From positions 16,583,833 through 16,647,832 of the forward strand of contig NC_058045.1 of the NCBI RefSeq assembly GCF_020085105.1: a DNA stretch of 64,000 bases, given 5' to 3'. This DNA is from Siniperca chuatsi. Taxonomy: Eukaryota; Chordata; Actinopteri; Centrarchiformes; Sinipercidae. The position numbers and the translations under genes were made by a program. Below, piece after piece: positions 50,601 through 62,494 of the stretch (position 1 is the first letter of the stretch; each line of letters starts with the position of its first letter). A model generated the notes under the pieces. That model made no database searches, was not told the origin of the DNA, and saw only the letters and a list, made by a program, of their open reading frames with translations.

Positions 50601-53600
50601 GATTAGCTCAGTAATTAACATGTTATATCTCGTTTATTTAATCCATACAAAAACTGAGTTGTAAAAATGAAAATTCACCATTTTACGGGGGTTATTTGCC
50701 AGACCATTTCTTATTTGGGACCAGTTGGCAGGCTACCATCAAAGACTACAGGGAGTTACTGGTCCTGGTGTGTCAAAGTCTGTCAACAGGTCTGTTTCCC
50801 CATCGATTTGTGTTTCCCCCACCTTAACCTGAGCCCAGAATTTATCCCTAACTACATCCAACCAGTCATTTTCTACAATGCTTAATCTCAATTCAATCTT
50901 ACTTTAAAGTAATAATCTCAAAGATTTTCATTTAAATAAATGTCCGTTAAGTCACTGTCTATCGCCGAATGAGGTAACACAATGGTGATTGAGCCTATGG
51001 CCCACTGATGAAAGCCCTTGCATTTGCAGTATGACAAACTGGGTGTCGGTGGCGACATTCCTGGAAAAATGTTGTATTAAGTTACTGCTAATGCAAACCG
51101 AACATTTCCTACAGCTGCAGCTTCACATTAAAAGCATTTAACTTGCGAAACACAAGTTGACTTTTTTTTTTGCTACATCAGTATCTTCTTTTAAATCACT
51201 TTTGAACACTTATTTTTTTCGAAAGGCCTTTTCATAATTTTTCTTTAAATTTTTAGGTTTATTTTAATTCTTAACTATTGAGTTACACTATACTTTATTC
51301 TTGACGCTGCACTTAAGTCTTGCACTGCTCTATTTTAAGTTTTAATTCACCCACTGTCTTTACATGTTTTCAGTTGTCCATTGTTTTAAGTTTTATTCCT
51401 CCTTTTTATTCCCTATGCCTGCCTGCTTATTCATACATTATTGTATATTTTAAGTAGTGCAATACAAATGAACTTTATTATTATTTTATCATGAATTAGT
51501 CACAGGAAATGCAATGCATTTGTCAGTGAGATTAGCAGTGATCGCTATGGTTCATCAAAAATGCGTCATTTTCAGCATTTATTGACTGCGGATCAGTTTG
51601 AAATTTTGCAGGGAGTAATGGAACAGTCAGCAGCAGCCACAGTAAGCTGTTAGAGCTGCAGGCGACAGGCTGCACACCTCCAACCTCTCAGCGAGGTAAC
51701 CAATTCCTTTCACTGTGCTCTGCTGTTCGCAGACTTGTGTCGTGTGCAGCATAAAATCAGATCACAGACCTGTAGTATTAAACCGCACTTGCTGTTAGAC
51801 CTACTACCAGTAACCACAGGTATCACTAAATCAACCAGGACTCATTACAACTTTAACCCCAACCAGTTATCTCTGCGACGCCTGACGATAATGTATCCTA
51901 TGCCCTAACCCGAACTGTGGAGGGCAACGGTACAGGAAACAATGTTTGAAGGAGAAACTGACTTCGACACTAGAATGAAAAAGAAATAGTATGTACAACG
52001 AATTGTTGTTTTTATACTTTGTTTTTTGTATGGCTTAAACAAACAAGATATAGCGTGCGGTTTCTGTGCTAAGCTAACCGTCTGCTGGCTTCCATACATA
52101 CAAAAGAGTGGTATCAATCTTCTCATCTATTTCTCAACAAGAAAAGGAAGGGAATAAGCATATTAAGAGCTGATGTGAGTTTAACAGTGAGGCTAGAAGT
52201 AAGAAACAGGGAAGATATTAGTAGATTAAAAGTCCAAGCTTATTCTCTGACTGACCTTGGTGATTCCCTGGAGGAAAGCCTCTTTAGCCAGCTTGGCAGG
52301 GCCGTCCAGTGACTTGCCGTCGTCTTCTGGGCCCCAGCTGGCACTATAAATGTGGATGTGCTGAGGGTTGAGGCTAAGAGAGTGGGCCTCCACCACATCC
52401 GTCACCTCCCCATCCAACATACGAACTCCTGTAAAAAGTACACGCAATGCAGATTAGGTTACCAAAAGAGACAGTGAGCGTATGAATTTTAGCTTCAGAT
52501 GGGTGGAGAGGTGTCAAAATGAGGGAAAAAACAACAAAAAAAACATCCGCAAATTCCTCTTCTATTTCCTGCCACAAAAACAACTAAACAAAAAAACAGG
52601 AGAAACACAAGACTTCACAGAATTCCAGTTTTAATGAGTAAGCATACAAAGCTTCACCCACAGATGCCGCTCTGATGGATACTACACTATTTTGCCGTCC
52701 CATACACAAAAACACAGCTGATTGTTAAACCAAGAAAGGCCGTTTCCTGACCCCACCGAACACACAGAAGACAAGTAGACAAATGTAACAGACTGCAGAA
52801 GAGAGAAAGGCACACATACAACACTCACACAGATATAAATGAGCTTAGAGTTTACAGCGCCTTCAGCAGACTGGTGTGCCCACAGGGTAGCACCAAATGT
52901 CACCTTTCATCTTACCTGAACACAACCCTGTCTGAGCCTTTGAAGTGAGCAGCCTCAGATCACTTCTCTGAACATTAATAACTGTAGAGAGGCGTGAAAT
53001 AAACCACCCTCAAATAATGTCCATTACTGGGAAAGGAACCCCGGACCTCAGAGGCAACACTACGACTGACGACGTCCACATTAAGACTTCAATAATCCAT
53101 TCTGGACAACCTGCCTGGCCCTGCAGGTACAAACACATGCCAGTAGGGATGTAGCCAAAGCAGTAATTACTCTGTTGGCGTGGGGATTTGGCGTAACACA
53201 ACTTTGAATACTGAGTAGCCTGAAAAAAACGTAACTGGGCTAAACATGCAACATAAAGCACAATGTTAGTTTGACGATCATTATGCATGGGCTGTACTGC
53301 AGCAGTAATGATAATCACTGTCGTAACAACTGTCATCAACTTCCTGGGGCTCTACGATTCCTTATTAAGACACTGCTGTGCGAGTTCCCTGCAGCTCCAG
53401 CAAGTCAGGAGTAGCAGGTAGGAATGCAGCTATGAGCGTGCCTGTGTGTATGTGTGTGCTGGCAAAGGGGAAAACAGGTACAGTACGTGGAAGGAAACAC
53501 CGATTGAGCCAAGCAGGGTCAATTACAGGTTTTAAACACTAATCACTAATCATTGCTCAGTAAGGATACACATTTAGGCGTCCCCATGAATGTGACTGCT

Positions 53601-54634
53601 TGTGCTCACACACACACACACACACAATTGGTATTTGGGAACAAATCACAGCTGTTCACAACAATCCACTGACCCCATGACGTGATTCACAAAGGAGTAA
53701 TTTATGAGAACAGGGCCAATGTGCAGCTCCGTTGAGAGATGAATGGTAATGAAGACAAAGAAGGAGAGTTATGAGTAACATCTGTGAACGGGACTGCTCA
53801 GGGCTCCACAGGCTCCGCTGAGTCTTGTTGGCAGCCATCATGTCATTGACAGATTGTTAGGTGACAAAAGTTACTAAAAGCCTCCTTGGAATACTTTATC
53901 AAGTGCAAACAACAAAAAAACAAACAAAACAACAACAATAAAAAAAAAATACTTTGAGTATTGGATACTTCATTTGAAATGACAGGTTTAATTTAAATGG
54001 ACCTCTCTGAATATCTTCTTCTTAATGCATATCTGCACATGCTGACAGCTTTATTACTGTTTAATCAAGAACCTGCCTTAAGAGTCTTATTTTGACCAGC
54101 TGTTTAGGCAGATGATTTACACAGTGGTATGAAAAGATGCCCACTGGGTTGTGAAGTCAGTTTTCTTGGCAAAAACATAATGCCAAATTTAGGTTGTTCC
54201 CTCATCATGTGGGACTCAACAAAACACTTAAAAAAATGAACTTGCTTTTTATCTAATTGACAGAAAGATTGGAGTTTCAAGCCAAGTGCCAAATAAAGGT
54301 GGGGTGAGTTTTAATATGTGTTGGTTTGAATAAAAAGCTTTAAAATCTGGTCTATAATAAAATGTGAAGACACACCTAAATCTGTGATTCTGATTCAGGT
54401 CCCAGACTAAAGGGAGCCTAGCTGAATGTGAATATTACTGTACATATTATGTCTAATTAAAATAATATAAAACTAATTTAAATTAATATAATTTCTAATT
54501 AAAAATTGTTCCCAATTAAAAATCCCAATGGTATGCTTGACTCACCTCCGATTTTAGCATTATAGGCCACACCTACACCACACACACCGTTGTTGGCTGA
54601 AGCTGCGACTTCTCCTGCACATCGAGTTCCATGT
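38938..54634 (-). CDS. furin: Furin proprotein convertase, ten 3' exons (5' part outside window)
   Basis: Minus-strand exons: 54546-54634, 52256-52428, 47663-47875, 45796-45896, 43933-44036, 42449-42566, 41983-42162, 41642-41769, 41067-41195 and 38938-39644. All join in phase and give 646 residues to the TAG. The subtilisin-like domain shows the catalytic His (HGTRCAGEV, first exon), the oxyanion Asn (WASGNGG) and the catalytic Ser (HTGTSASAP). The catalytic Asp, prodomain and signal peptide are not in the window. The P domain ([12 protein letters not shown]), Cys-rich repeats, a membrane helix ([21 protein letters not shown]) and a cytosolic tail with YKGI and acidic [10 protein letters not shown] then RTAFIK follow. 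Furin cleaves R-X-K/R-R sites in the trans-Golgi. The tail is longer than in human, with a GFGFGFG insert, and the P domain has RGK where mammals have RGD. A teleost furina assignment is likely but unproven. Confidence 0.93.
39781..40105 (+). repeat. Dispersed repeat of GATTAATCG type, copy 2
   Basis: It starts near TATCAATTAATCTGCTAATTATTTTC and ends TTAATCGACTAATCATTTCAGTTC, in the furin intron 39645-41066. It is in the same orientation as the copy at 34898. The rest of that intron is AT-rich with no gene seen. Confidence 0.6.
41196..41250 (-). repeat. CT-rich tract at a furin 3' splice site
   Basis: A (GA)n run on the plus strand, read as (CT)n on the furin strand, runs directly into the acceptor of exon 41067-41195. 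It gives a polypyrimidine tract of roughly 45 bases, broken only by CAT and TG. Confidence 0.85.
42352..42410. repeat. (CA)n microsatellite near a furin donor
   Basis: On the furin strand this is a (TG)n run starting about 40 bases after the donor of exon 42449-42566. The intron to 42162 has no other feature. Confidence 0.9.
42567..43932. other. Furin intron, no recognised element
   Basis: Intron between exons 42449-42566 and 43933-44036. It contains short ORFs on both strands without domains, and I see no repeat family I can name. Confidence 0.4.
45568..45630. repeat. (GCAC)n tetranucleotide tract
   Basis: About thirteen GCAC units followed by CACACAC, in the furin intron 44037-45795, about 165 bases after the donor of exon 45796-45896. 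Alternating purine-pyrimidine sequence with CpG in every unit is unusual in this AT-rich region and could adopt Z-DNA. Confidence 0.9.
46525..46848 (-). repeat. Dispersed repeat of GATTAATCG type, copy 3
   Basis: It lies on the opposite strand to the other two copies, ending ...AATAATAGTTAGTTGCAGCCCT on the plus strand (family start AGGGCTGCAACTAACTATT on the minus strand). It is in the furin intron 45897-47662. Confidence 0.65.
47597..47656 (-). repeat. CA-repeat abutting a furin 5' splice site
   Basis: On the furin strand, exon 47663-47875 ends ...CAGATA and the intron begins GTGGGTGTACACACACA, so a CA tract starts within about ten bases of the donor and runs on as CACACT/CACTCA units. Intronic CA repeats beside donors are known hnRNP L targets. 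Confidence 0.9.
48395..48830 (+). mobile_element. LINE reverse-transcriptase C-terminal fragment, decayed
   Basis: Translated pieces read [20 protein letters not shown], then [10 protein letters not shown], then after frameshifts [13 protein letters not shown]. These are the conserved block after the RT domain in fish non-LTR retrotransposons (usual form DYCNSLLAG...LHWLPV..RI). Stops and frameshifts show it is dead. It is a 5'-truncated copy in the furin intron 47876-52255. Confidence 0.75.
50525..50740 (+). repeat. Dispersed fish repeat, forward copy
   Basis: It contains AGATGAGAAGATT, ATTAACATGTTATATCTCGTTTATTTAATCC and TTTTACGGGGGTTAT, which I recognise from a very common percomorph repeat. 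A partner in the opposite strand lies at about 52000-52155. Confidence 0.6.
52000..52155 (-). repeat. Dispersed fish repeat, reverse copy
   Basis: The reverse complement carries AGATGAGAAGATTGATACCACTC, GCCAGCAGACGGTTAGCTTAGC and TATATCTTGTTTGTTTAAGCC. It is the same family as the copy at 50525-50740, inverted, in the same furin intron and just upstream (genomic right edge) of exon 52256-52428. Confidence 0.6.
52429..54545. other. Furin intron, no recognised element
   Basis: Intron between exons 52256-52428 and 54546-54634. A (CA)n run is at 53607-53626 and an A-rich tract at 53915-53950. A 53030-53110 segment is locally less AT-rich, but I cannot assign it. Confidence 0.4.
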
Positions 54635-55237
54635 CTGGGAAGAGAAGAGAGCCAAAGACAAAGTCACAAAGGAGAGGAACAAGAGAAGGAGGAAGATTAC
54701 AAAGAAACAATTTACTGTACACATCAAGCAGAAGCATCACAATAACTCAGCTAAATACTGACAGTAAAAATGCAGCGATTGTTTGTAACACCCTGAACTG
54801 AGCTGGTCTTTTACTGTAGCTGAAGTGTTGTTAAAAATACACCACAGTCAAAAGAGAAGCATAAACCCAGCGGCCCTTTTGTAACTATAGCAGTCCTAAC
54901 AATAAGTGCCAGAAAGCCTTACATGCCTTCTGAATTAATTATCATTTCCAGACTTATAACAACACAGAGAGCAACGACTTCTTCACACAGCACAATAAGC
55001 ATCAACAAGCAAATGCAGGTGTAAAAACTTCACTGCTCTGTACCTGTACTCTATCTGAGCAGGAGAAACTGTCAACTGATGATTATATGACAAAAGGCCT
55101 TCAAAACATACAGTCTTCATCAGCTTCGATGGTTTCCTACAACACACCATTTTCTGCCAAAGTCTGAACAGTTTCGGTTGTTTCACATGAGAGATTTCCA
55201 TATTTCTGTTTTTGTTTAATAGTTGTAGGATAGTGTA

Positions 55238-55660
55238 GTTCAGTGGTGTACTGGCCATCTGGCATACGGGGACAAATCCCCGTGGGCCAGTGTACTGTCA
55301 AAAAATCAAGTCTTTTCCGGCCGTCTGGCCCTCTCTGTGTGCCTGTCATTCAGGGTGAGCATGAGAGCGTGCTGCGTGTGCGTTCAAGACTGGGCTCACT
55401 GGCCAATCACAACCAAATTAGTTAAACTTGTGCTTACGTCATAGGCTCCACTGCAGCCTACTCCGTCACTACTGTTGCGGCTGTAAAACGGTGAATAAAT
55501 TGTTTTGAACTGAGTCGTTTTACAATCATAATTTGATCCATTTGGTCCGATAACATTTGGAAAGTCTACAAGAGCTGCACAATTTAATTATTTTATCCCC
55601 ATTCAAGTTAGCGGAGGGCTAAACTGGAAGTTAGCCGGCTCAGCCGGTGGAAGTCTCTGG
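55238..55660 (+). mobile_element. Probable hAT-type element, 5' fragment
   Basis: It begins CAGTGGTGTACTGGCCATCTG, a hAT-like terminal sequence, with a small internal palindrome (CCACGGG/CCCGTGG type, 55265-55290). It continues with GTTAGCCGGCTCAGCCGG near 55632, which I associate with the 5' part of fish hAT elements. No right terminus or transposase ORF is present. Confidence 0.45.
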
Positions 55661-58600
55661 TGTGCATTGTAAAGCAGTTGCACGCAGCAATGAGATGGCC
55701 AACAAGAAATTACTTATCCCCCAGTGGATAAGTCCACAGGCTGGGGGATACGCACTTCTGTGCACCAATTACAATTTAGTAACATCAAAATCTGACCAAA
55801 CACATATCAAACGCAGATTTGACTGAGGTTTTCAGTGCAAAATTCTCTAAAAATAATAACTAAGGATTTTAACTTTGAATAAAGTGCACATACAGTACTT
55901 CCACATCTTCTTCAGTCACAGCTACTTCAGAGAGCTCCTCTTTTCACTCATTTTATGAGAGAAAATATTGGAAATCTTTTCTGGTACACAGGCTACAGGG
56001 TTACAGGCTACAGGCTCTTCCAATCAAAAATAACTGAAGGGAAACCTAAAGACAAATTCAAAGACCTGTCTAAAGCTAACTTTACCTTGACACTCACTGG
56101 CCACAGGCCATCCAAATGAGATAAGAGATGTTATTGATGTACATGAATTATTCAGTCCCTCATTAACACCTTCAACCAGTCCTGAGTTTGAGAGAACAGA
56201 CAGGTTCCCCCATAGAATGATGTCTAGATGTCAAATACACCAACACTTCACAAATGAAAACCACTCCAACCCCAAAAGCGTTTCTTTATCAACTACAGTT
56301 CCGGTCTTATAAGATAATGAAAAGTCTAAATTGAAATTGTCTTTACAGCTTTGCAACATTTCATGCAAAAAAAGTAATCCTTAGTGAAATGGATTTCATT
56401 TGTTTCATTGACTTCTGGGGTTGAAGCAGTATGATCAGACTGTGAATGGATGGAGCACAATGAGTATTTGGCATTTAACACAGGTCATTAAGATTGTATC
56501 CTGATTACAGTGCAGGTATGTGATTAGGTGTACAGTTTCACACCTGTCTCTGGGATGAGCTGTGTGAATGTTATCGGAACAAAGCTAATTACATCCACAG
56601 TATTGTTTCGGAAGAGCTAAAAACGACTTCCTGTTTGATCTCCCAACCTTCCTGATGATGAGGCAGAGGACAAAGTCGTTTCACAGGGTCAGAGCATGGC
56701 TACGCCTCCAGCTGGGATCCTGATTAGACTCTGTGTGGCTCTGTGATATGTTACCCACCTGCTAATTCTCAGTTTTTTCAATCTAAAATATTTTACCAGA
56801 GGATCGCTGCTGTTTCTTTCCTAATTCTTTTTCTGTCTTTTTTTTTTTTTTACAAGCTCAGGATTTACAATGTCAAAGAACAAAACAGAATACAAAAAAA
56901 GGATGGCGTGGAAAAAAACAATGTTGCAGTTAAATCTTGCTTCCTAACAAATCATTTATTACATGACCTGGGCTGTCAACAACTACAAGCATTAAAGTGA
57001 TTTTTAAACAAGCAATCAACGGGCCTGACAGGGCTCATTTTTCACTGACGGATATGCCCTTACACAAGGACCTTGGTACAACATATGGCAGGGTGTAATA
57101 CATCACAAATGCGATTCAAATGTTACCATTGCTATCAAGAGGTTAAGCTACATTATTTTACTGCTAACTAGTTCTTTTCATATTGTATAAATGGCAGCAG
57201 TCGATGGAGAGTTGACGGCTCCCTCAAGAACAATATATGTGCTCAGGGGTTAAATTGGGACTTATTATGTGGGGAGGCCATTTCTTGGCAGCGTTATGTA
57301 GCAGCAGCATTCTTTGTGAAAAATCACTTCAAACACCATAATGACCTAATAAGCATTAGAGAATCATTACAATTCACATACACAAATCAGTCCGTTTATC
57401 TGGTTATTAAAGAAACATCTAGCGTATGAAAAAGCTTGAGGCGTAGTCCACAGTCTCAGTTATTCAGATTCCAGATATGTTGACCTCTGTACAGCAGCAC
57501 ATCTCTGTCTGCATGTTAAGTGGCGAGCAGACCTTTTAGTGAGTGTCTATTGTTTAATCAGAGCACTAAAGAGGAACAGACCTGCCCACTCATTACATTT
57601 TAGCTCACCACTGCGCGCTTGACAGTGTCTGACTGACTGGCTCGTCCACACAAATCAATCATATTATTATGTGCTGAAAAACACTAGAGAGTGGGTGCTG
57701 ACTGGTGGCTGTCAGTCATTTCAAGCCAGACACAAATGTAGCTATAAGACCACTATCCTTACTGCGAGTGACTAGCATTTATATTCTTACCCTCACTACA
57801 ACATTATGAGTGAGAAGATTTTATGTTGGTGGCGTAGATCTATTTAATAAGACTGAGAAAGCTGGGCATCAGTGCTACTCAGGACGGACCCGGCACAATT
57901 AAACCTACAGCATTTTTATATTTTAATGTACCTGCTTAACATAAAACATAAAAACAAACTTAGATGAGATCCATATTTGAAGACGTACAAGACACTAAGT
58001 GCTTCCTCTGTAATTTAATGTAGCAGTGGGTCACTGCTGCACACCAGTCTCTGTTTTAATGTGTACGGATCCAGTGCAGGTTTCAATTTATGAGCTATCT
58101 TTCTTGGGAAATGATGCTTAAAAATTATAAATTCAACTTTAGGTTTGCACTTGTTTGTTTTAGTTTGAAGTTTATCTACATTTTAAAGCAATTAACATTT
58201 TCTTTTGTAGTGTTAATTTTCATGCGGTGGATGGGAACACATTCTTTCACTATGCTTTAATACATCCACACTGGCCAAAAACACACAGTCAGCACCGTGG
58301 CCAGCCAGATGGCTTGGCCCAAAATACTACATGCTTGCACTGTGCAGACATTTGCAGTTGAATTACACTGCAAATAGCAGCTTCAAGTGTCATCTGTCAA
58401 TGACTTTTTGTTTAAAAACAAACAAACAAAAAGCCTGGCTCACAGCTTTGCCATTTGAAACAAAGATGCTCTGAATTTGTGTCTTTTTTATATCTGATTA
58501 GAGATGCTGTGATTCAAACAAACAATCACAGCTCAAGTGGAAACAAGCATTATTTTCAAAATTCAAATGAAAATCCATGACGGTTAATACTTTGACATGA

Positions 58601-60515
58601 GGTCTGCGATGCTGTTAGCTGCACCTATCTGTACGTACAGTTATTGTTCATCCACAGCATTGTAAAAAAATAAATAAAAGGCTTTTGTGCTGCAGACAAC
58701 GCATGTCCTCAGACCAAGGAGCTGTGGCCACAGATGTGATGCCAGGCAGGGGATTCAGCCAGGACAGGGAGAGTGAACACAGAGCCAGAGGCCTGGGAAG
58801 ACATTTATAGAGAGGCTGTACACACCAAGATGCAGCTGTTTTGAATACTATCTACATGTGCACATGCATGTGTGTGTATGTGTACGAATGAGTGATTGAC
58901 CTGGATTGAATTCAGCTAAAACAGCCAGACAACTTAATATATCGAGGGAGACTCAGACGCGCCAGAGCAGACAAAAGGGTTTGAGACCAAGCCACAATTT
59001 TATCTGTCAAATGTCCATGAAATGAAATGATTTCCGAGAGGCTTTACTGAATGCCTCCATTCTATATCCATTTGAAATAGATGTCAGACACAACAACTCC
59101 CGAGGTCAGGCATTAAGTGTAGCTTGAAAGTGGAAAGTTTATCCAAGAGACATGGGAAAACAACAAAACACAAATAGTGCGGCCTCATCTTGGAGAAAGA
59201 CAATCACAGTAAATAAATCATTAATTTGTGAGCCGGAGGACAGCAAATGCTACATGCTTTGTCCAAAAGACAAACTGTGGAGAAAAGCTTAAACAGCAAA
59301 GCTTAGATAAAGGGCTGCTGAACTAGAGACGATCTATTCACACAGCCAATGTGACCTCCCTTATCTTATCCGAAGGAGCGAAGGGACAGAGTGAGGTAAT
59401 GCTTTTATCTCTCCTCCTCAGGACAAGGCACCATATATCGTCAAGTCATTGCCCTGCCATTTACTGGAGAATGTAGACATGTCACCCAACACAAACTCTC
59501 TGGACATGAACATAACCACAGACCATACAGAGTCAATATACTGCACCATACAGTCTATTAATGTACAGTATGCAGACACATCCAGCATTTATATACTCAA
59601 AGAATTCTACATTGCAAAAACTGTATCATCTTACTGAAGGTGACACTTAAACGTAGCCTAAATTTTGATCTGATTCTAAAGTCAGCATTAACCTAGACCC
59701 TAAACTAAAACTCACCCCAAAATGTTTACTCCTACCCCGACTAATTATGTAATTATTAATAATGTAAATAAATAAACAAACAATAAAAATCCCTGTTTAT
59801 TTGCTCAAGACTAATTCTATGATTTTGTCACTAAAATTATTTATTAAATTGGCTGTTTTATTATTACTATAAGACACTGTGGGATGGGATAGTAAGCAGT
59901 TGGAAGAGGTAAAATATGACATTATGCTTAAGTACAGGAGGTGGATTAGATCCAGAGCTGGATGTATACTTGACGCAAGGGGTTAACAGGAGTTGTGCTA
60001 TAGATACGTAGGTTTTGATCATTAGGTCAGTGTTGGATTTCCCCAGTTGATATCACCATGGCAGCACTAGACAGATGTACTGTATTTGATCAGGCTGTAT
60101 TGCGGTTTAATTTTATTCCACACAATAACTATGTTTACATTCTTTCATTTACTTTGTAATATGAGTGATGGTGGGAAGGTTTGCCTTGTCTCATTACTGA
60201 ATATAAGATTATTTCCAAGTAGCAGTATTTATGTTCGTTTATTCACTGTGACAGAGAGCTTGGTTTCTGAGTCTTTCTTCACATTTCTCATTTTGTCTTT
60301 ACTCTCAACAATATCTACCGGTATCGGAAACTTGGAGGAACAACACATGCAACCCATGCCGACCAATCCCAGTTCTTGCTGTCTTCATGTAGTATCTCTG
60401 TAAGCTCAATAACCCTGATGTGTAGTTACATTTTTGAGGAGGCCAACATCAGATATGGCATAGCCTTCGGTGTAGCTACATACGTAACCCCTTATTGCAA
60501 AACTATTAATCCACC
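55661..60515. other. Furin upstream intron, gene-free
   Basis: No exon of furin or another gene was found on either strand. Short ORFs (up to 85 codons) lack domains. I searched specifically for the missing furin segment with the catalytic Asp (D-D-G-I-E) and saw none. Confidence 0.5.
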
Positions 60516-60923
60516 TTAAAGGGGAGCTCCAGCGATTTAGTATTGTTCTTCCATAAAGTTGGGGGACTCACAAGAGACAGATTTTAAAAAACTAGTCATC
60601 AGAATCAAACACAGGCACAAACAGGCAGAAGAAGTGGGTAAAGCTCTATAAACACTGGATCCTACATTTCCCATAATGCAAATGTCTACCTCTTTAATGC
60701 CAACTTCTTTCAAACTCCACACCTCCAGTTTATAACGTTCTGTTAAAAATGTTAGGTTTTAAGCCCAAACCGAGATAACCCCGGTGACATCATCAGAGTT
60801 ACTTTTTCAAACTTTAAAAAGCTCCTCCAGAGCCACAAAGGCATTTTACATCTGTTGTAACAGAGTACTCTTTGAGACAAGTAAAATGGACTTCATGTGT
60901 AAAATCGGTGGAGTACCCCTTAA
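60516..60923. mobile_element. TTAA-flanked MITE, copy B
   Basis: TTAA (60516-60519) precedes AGGGGAGCTCCAGCGATTT, and the right end AAATCGGTGGAGTACCCC precedes TTAA (60920-60923). The termini are imperfect inverted repeats of about 19 bases inside a TTAA duplication, as for piggyBac-like MITEs. The interior has no ORF. A degenerate relative lies at 38300-38560. Confidence 0.75.
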
Positions 60924-62012
60924 GCTAAATGAGTGGACCCAAATGACAAAATGTCTCAAAGTTCTGTAGGTATTACTATTAGCAGATGAGCGAGAAAAGC
61001 ACATTATTTCTCCATGCTGACATGGCATACTTTCTCATACAGTGCTTGAAACAGAAAGACCTGTATTCAAGTATTGAAAATGTATGTTCACAGATGGCAG
61101 GCGAATGCGACCACACATACACACTCATGTGGTGTTTGTGTTGGGTTGTATAGAGCATGTGTGTTGAAATATGCATCACTAAGTGTGACTGATGTCTAAC
61201 CCATGCTTGGCTTAACTGTAGGATCTGTCTCTTGGCATTGCTCTGTTGGTTTATATCTGTTTTTAGAGGGACTGAATAGGGTCCGTTCATTGGAGCTGCC
61301 AAAAGCATTAGGCTATTTTCTACTCAGCTCAGCTGTGGCCTCAGGCAGGTTTGTTCAAATGGTTATACTGGAGTGTGAAGTTGAGATCTCTTCATTGTGT
61401 GGCCAAACACAGAGGTGCTGTCTCCAGCCTTGTAAAGAAGATGATTTTGTTTTAAATTCCAGATTTGAATGTCTTGGGTTTGAGAAAACCACATACATTA
61501 AATCATTTTAACTTCTGCCTACTTACAGTGATGACTCCCTTTTTACAATACAATGGGCAAAAGGCAGGGAAACACTTTGGAAAAGTTGTCAGTCCATTAT
61601 CATCCAAATATAGATAGACACAGTAACTATCATGACCATTTATACCTACAAGCAATTTTGAGTCTCCACTCCATCTGACTTACATGTCCTTATGTAGGAG
61701 GAAACTCATGCGGAAATGGAGGGAAACATCTCTGACTCTACAAAGAAGGTGGCCAGAAATCGAAATGTCTTTTTTATTGTGAGGCAACACAGTAACAGCT
61801 GTGCTACTCTCTGAATAAAATGTATTATTACTCTGCTATATGAAGCACTATGTTAGGAGAGGAAATAAACTCTTTTAATGGGGCTGTTATAAGGTATCCG
61901 AAAAGGACATAAATGAAAACAAGGAGATGCACAGCGACTCAGTGTGGGTTTACTGAAAACAAATTAGATAAATCTGTCAAACAATAAAGCATGTTTAAAT
62001 GATTTCAAATGG

Positions 62013-62494
62013 CTTAATGTCACAGTCTGTCATGTTCTCTCCAACCACTCCCCTTCACTCTGCACTCCCTCACCTGCATATTGATTCCCAGCACCTGTCA
62101 CCCATCACACACCTGAACGTCATCAGCCACTCTACCCCTCTATAAATTACAACTCCTCACCTCAGTCAGTGTCCGGTCTCGTTCATATGAAGGACAGAGC
62201 TACGCTACCTACCTTCGAACACTCCACGGACTCACCCACGACCTTACGTCAAGGCTACCGCCACTTTGAACCCCGAATCCCGACTCCAGTAATCTCAGGT
62301 CTCCTGAGTGTGTCGCTCCAGCCCCGGCTCCCGTCTCCTGTGTGTGTCGCTCCAGTTCCCAAACCCTTCTACCATCAGCGAAATAAGGGACGGTATCATT
62401 TCCACTCATATCCATTCCATATTACCTCTTTGTAATAATAAACTCTCTCAGTCTCCTCACCTTTGTCTCTGGTTGTTCTGTCCGTAACACTTAA
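62013..62494 (+). mobile_element. Solo LTR of an LTR retrotransposon with 5-bp target duplication
   Basis: The LTR spans 62018-62489 (472 bases), starts TGTCACAG, ends CCGTAACA, and is flanked on each side by CTTAA (62013-62017 and 62490-62494). It has a TATA motif TATAAA at 62141-62146 and a poly(A) signal AATAAA at 62437-62442, in the order expected for a plus-strand LTR. Its TGT...ACA ends and CT-rich 3' part resemble fish Gypsy-type LTRs. No internal domain remains, so the copy arose by LTR-LTR recombination. It lies in the furin upstream intron. Confidence 0.85.

Noticed and set aside
55243-55425. 60-codon ORF as a gene
   Set aside because: It lies in the terminal part of a probable hAT element and shows no domain.
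62169-62435. 88-codon ORF
   Set aside because: It lies entirely inside the solo LTR and has no homology to a retroviral protein.
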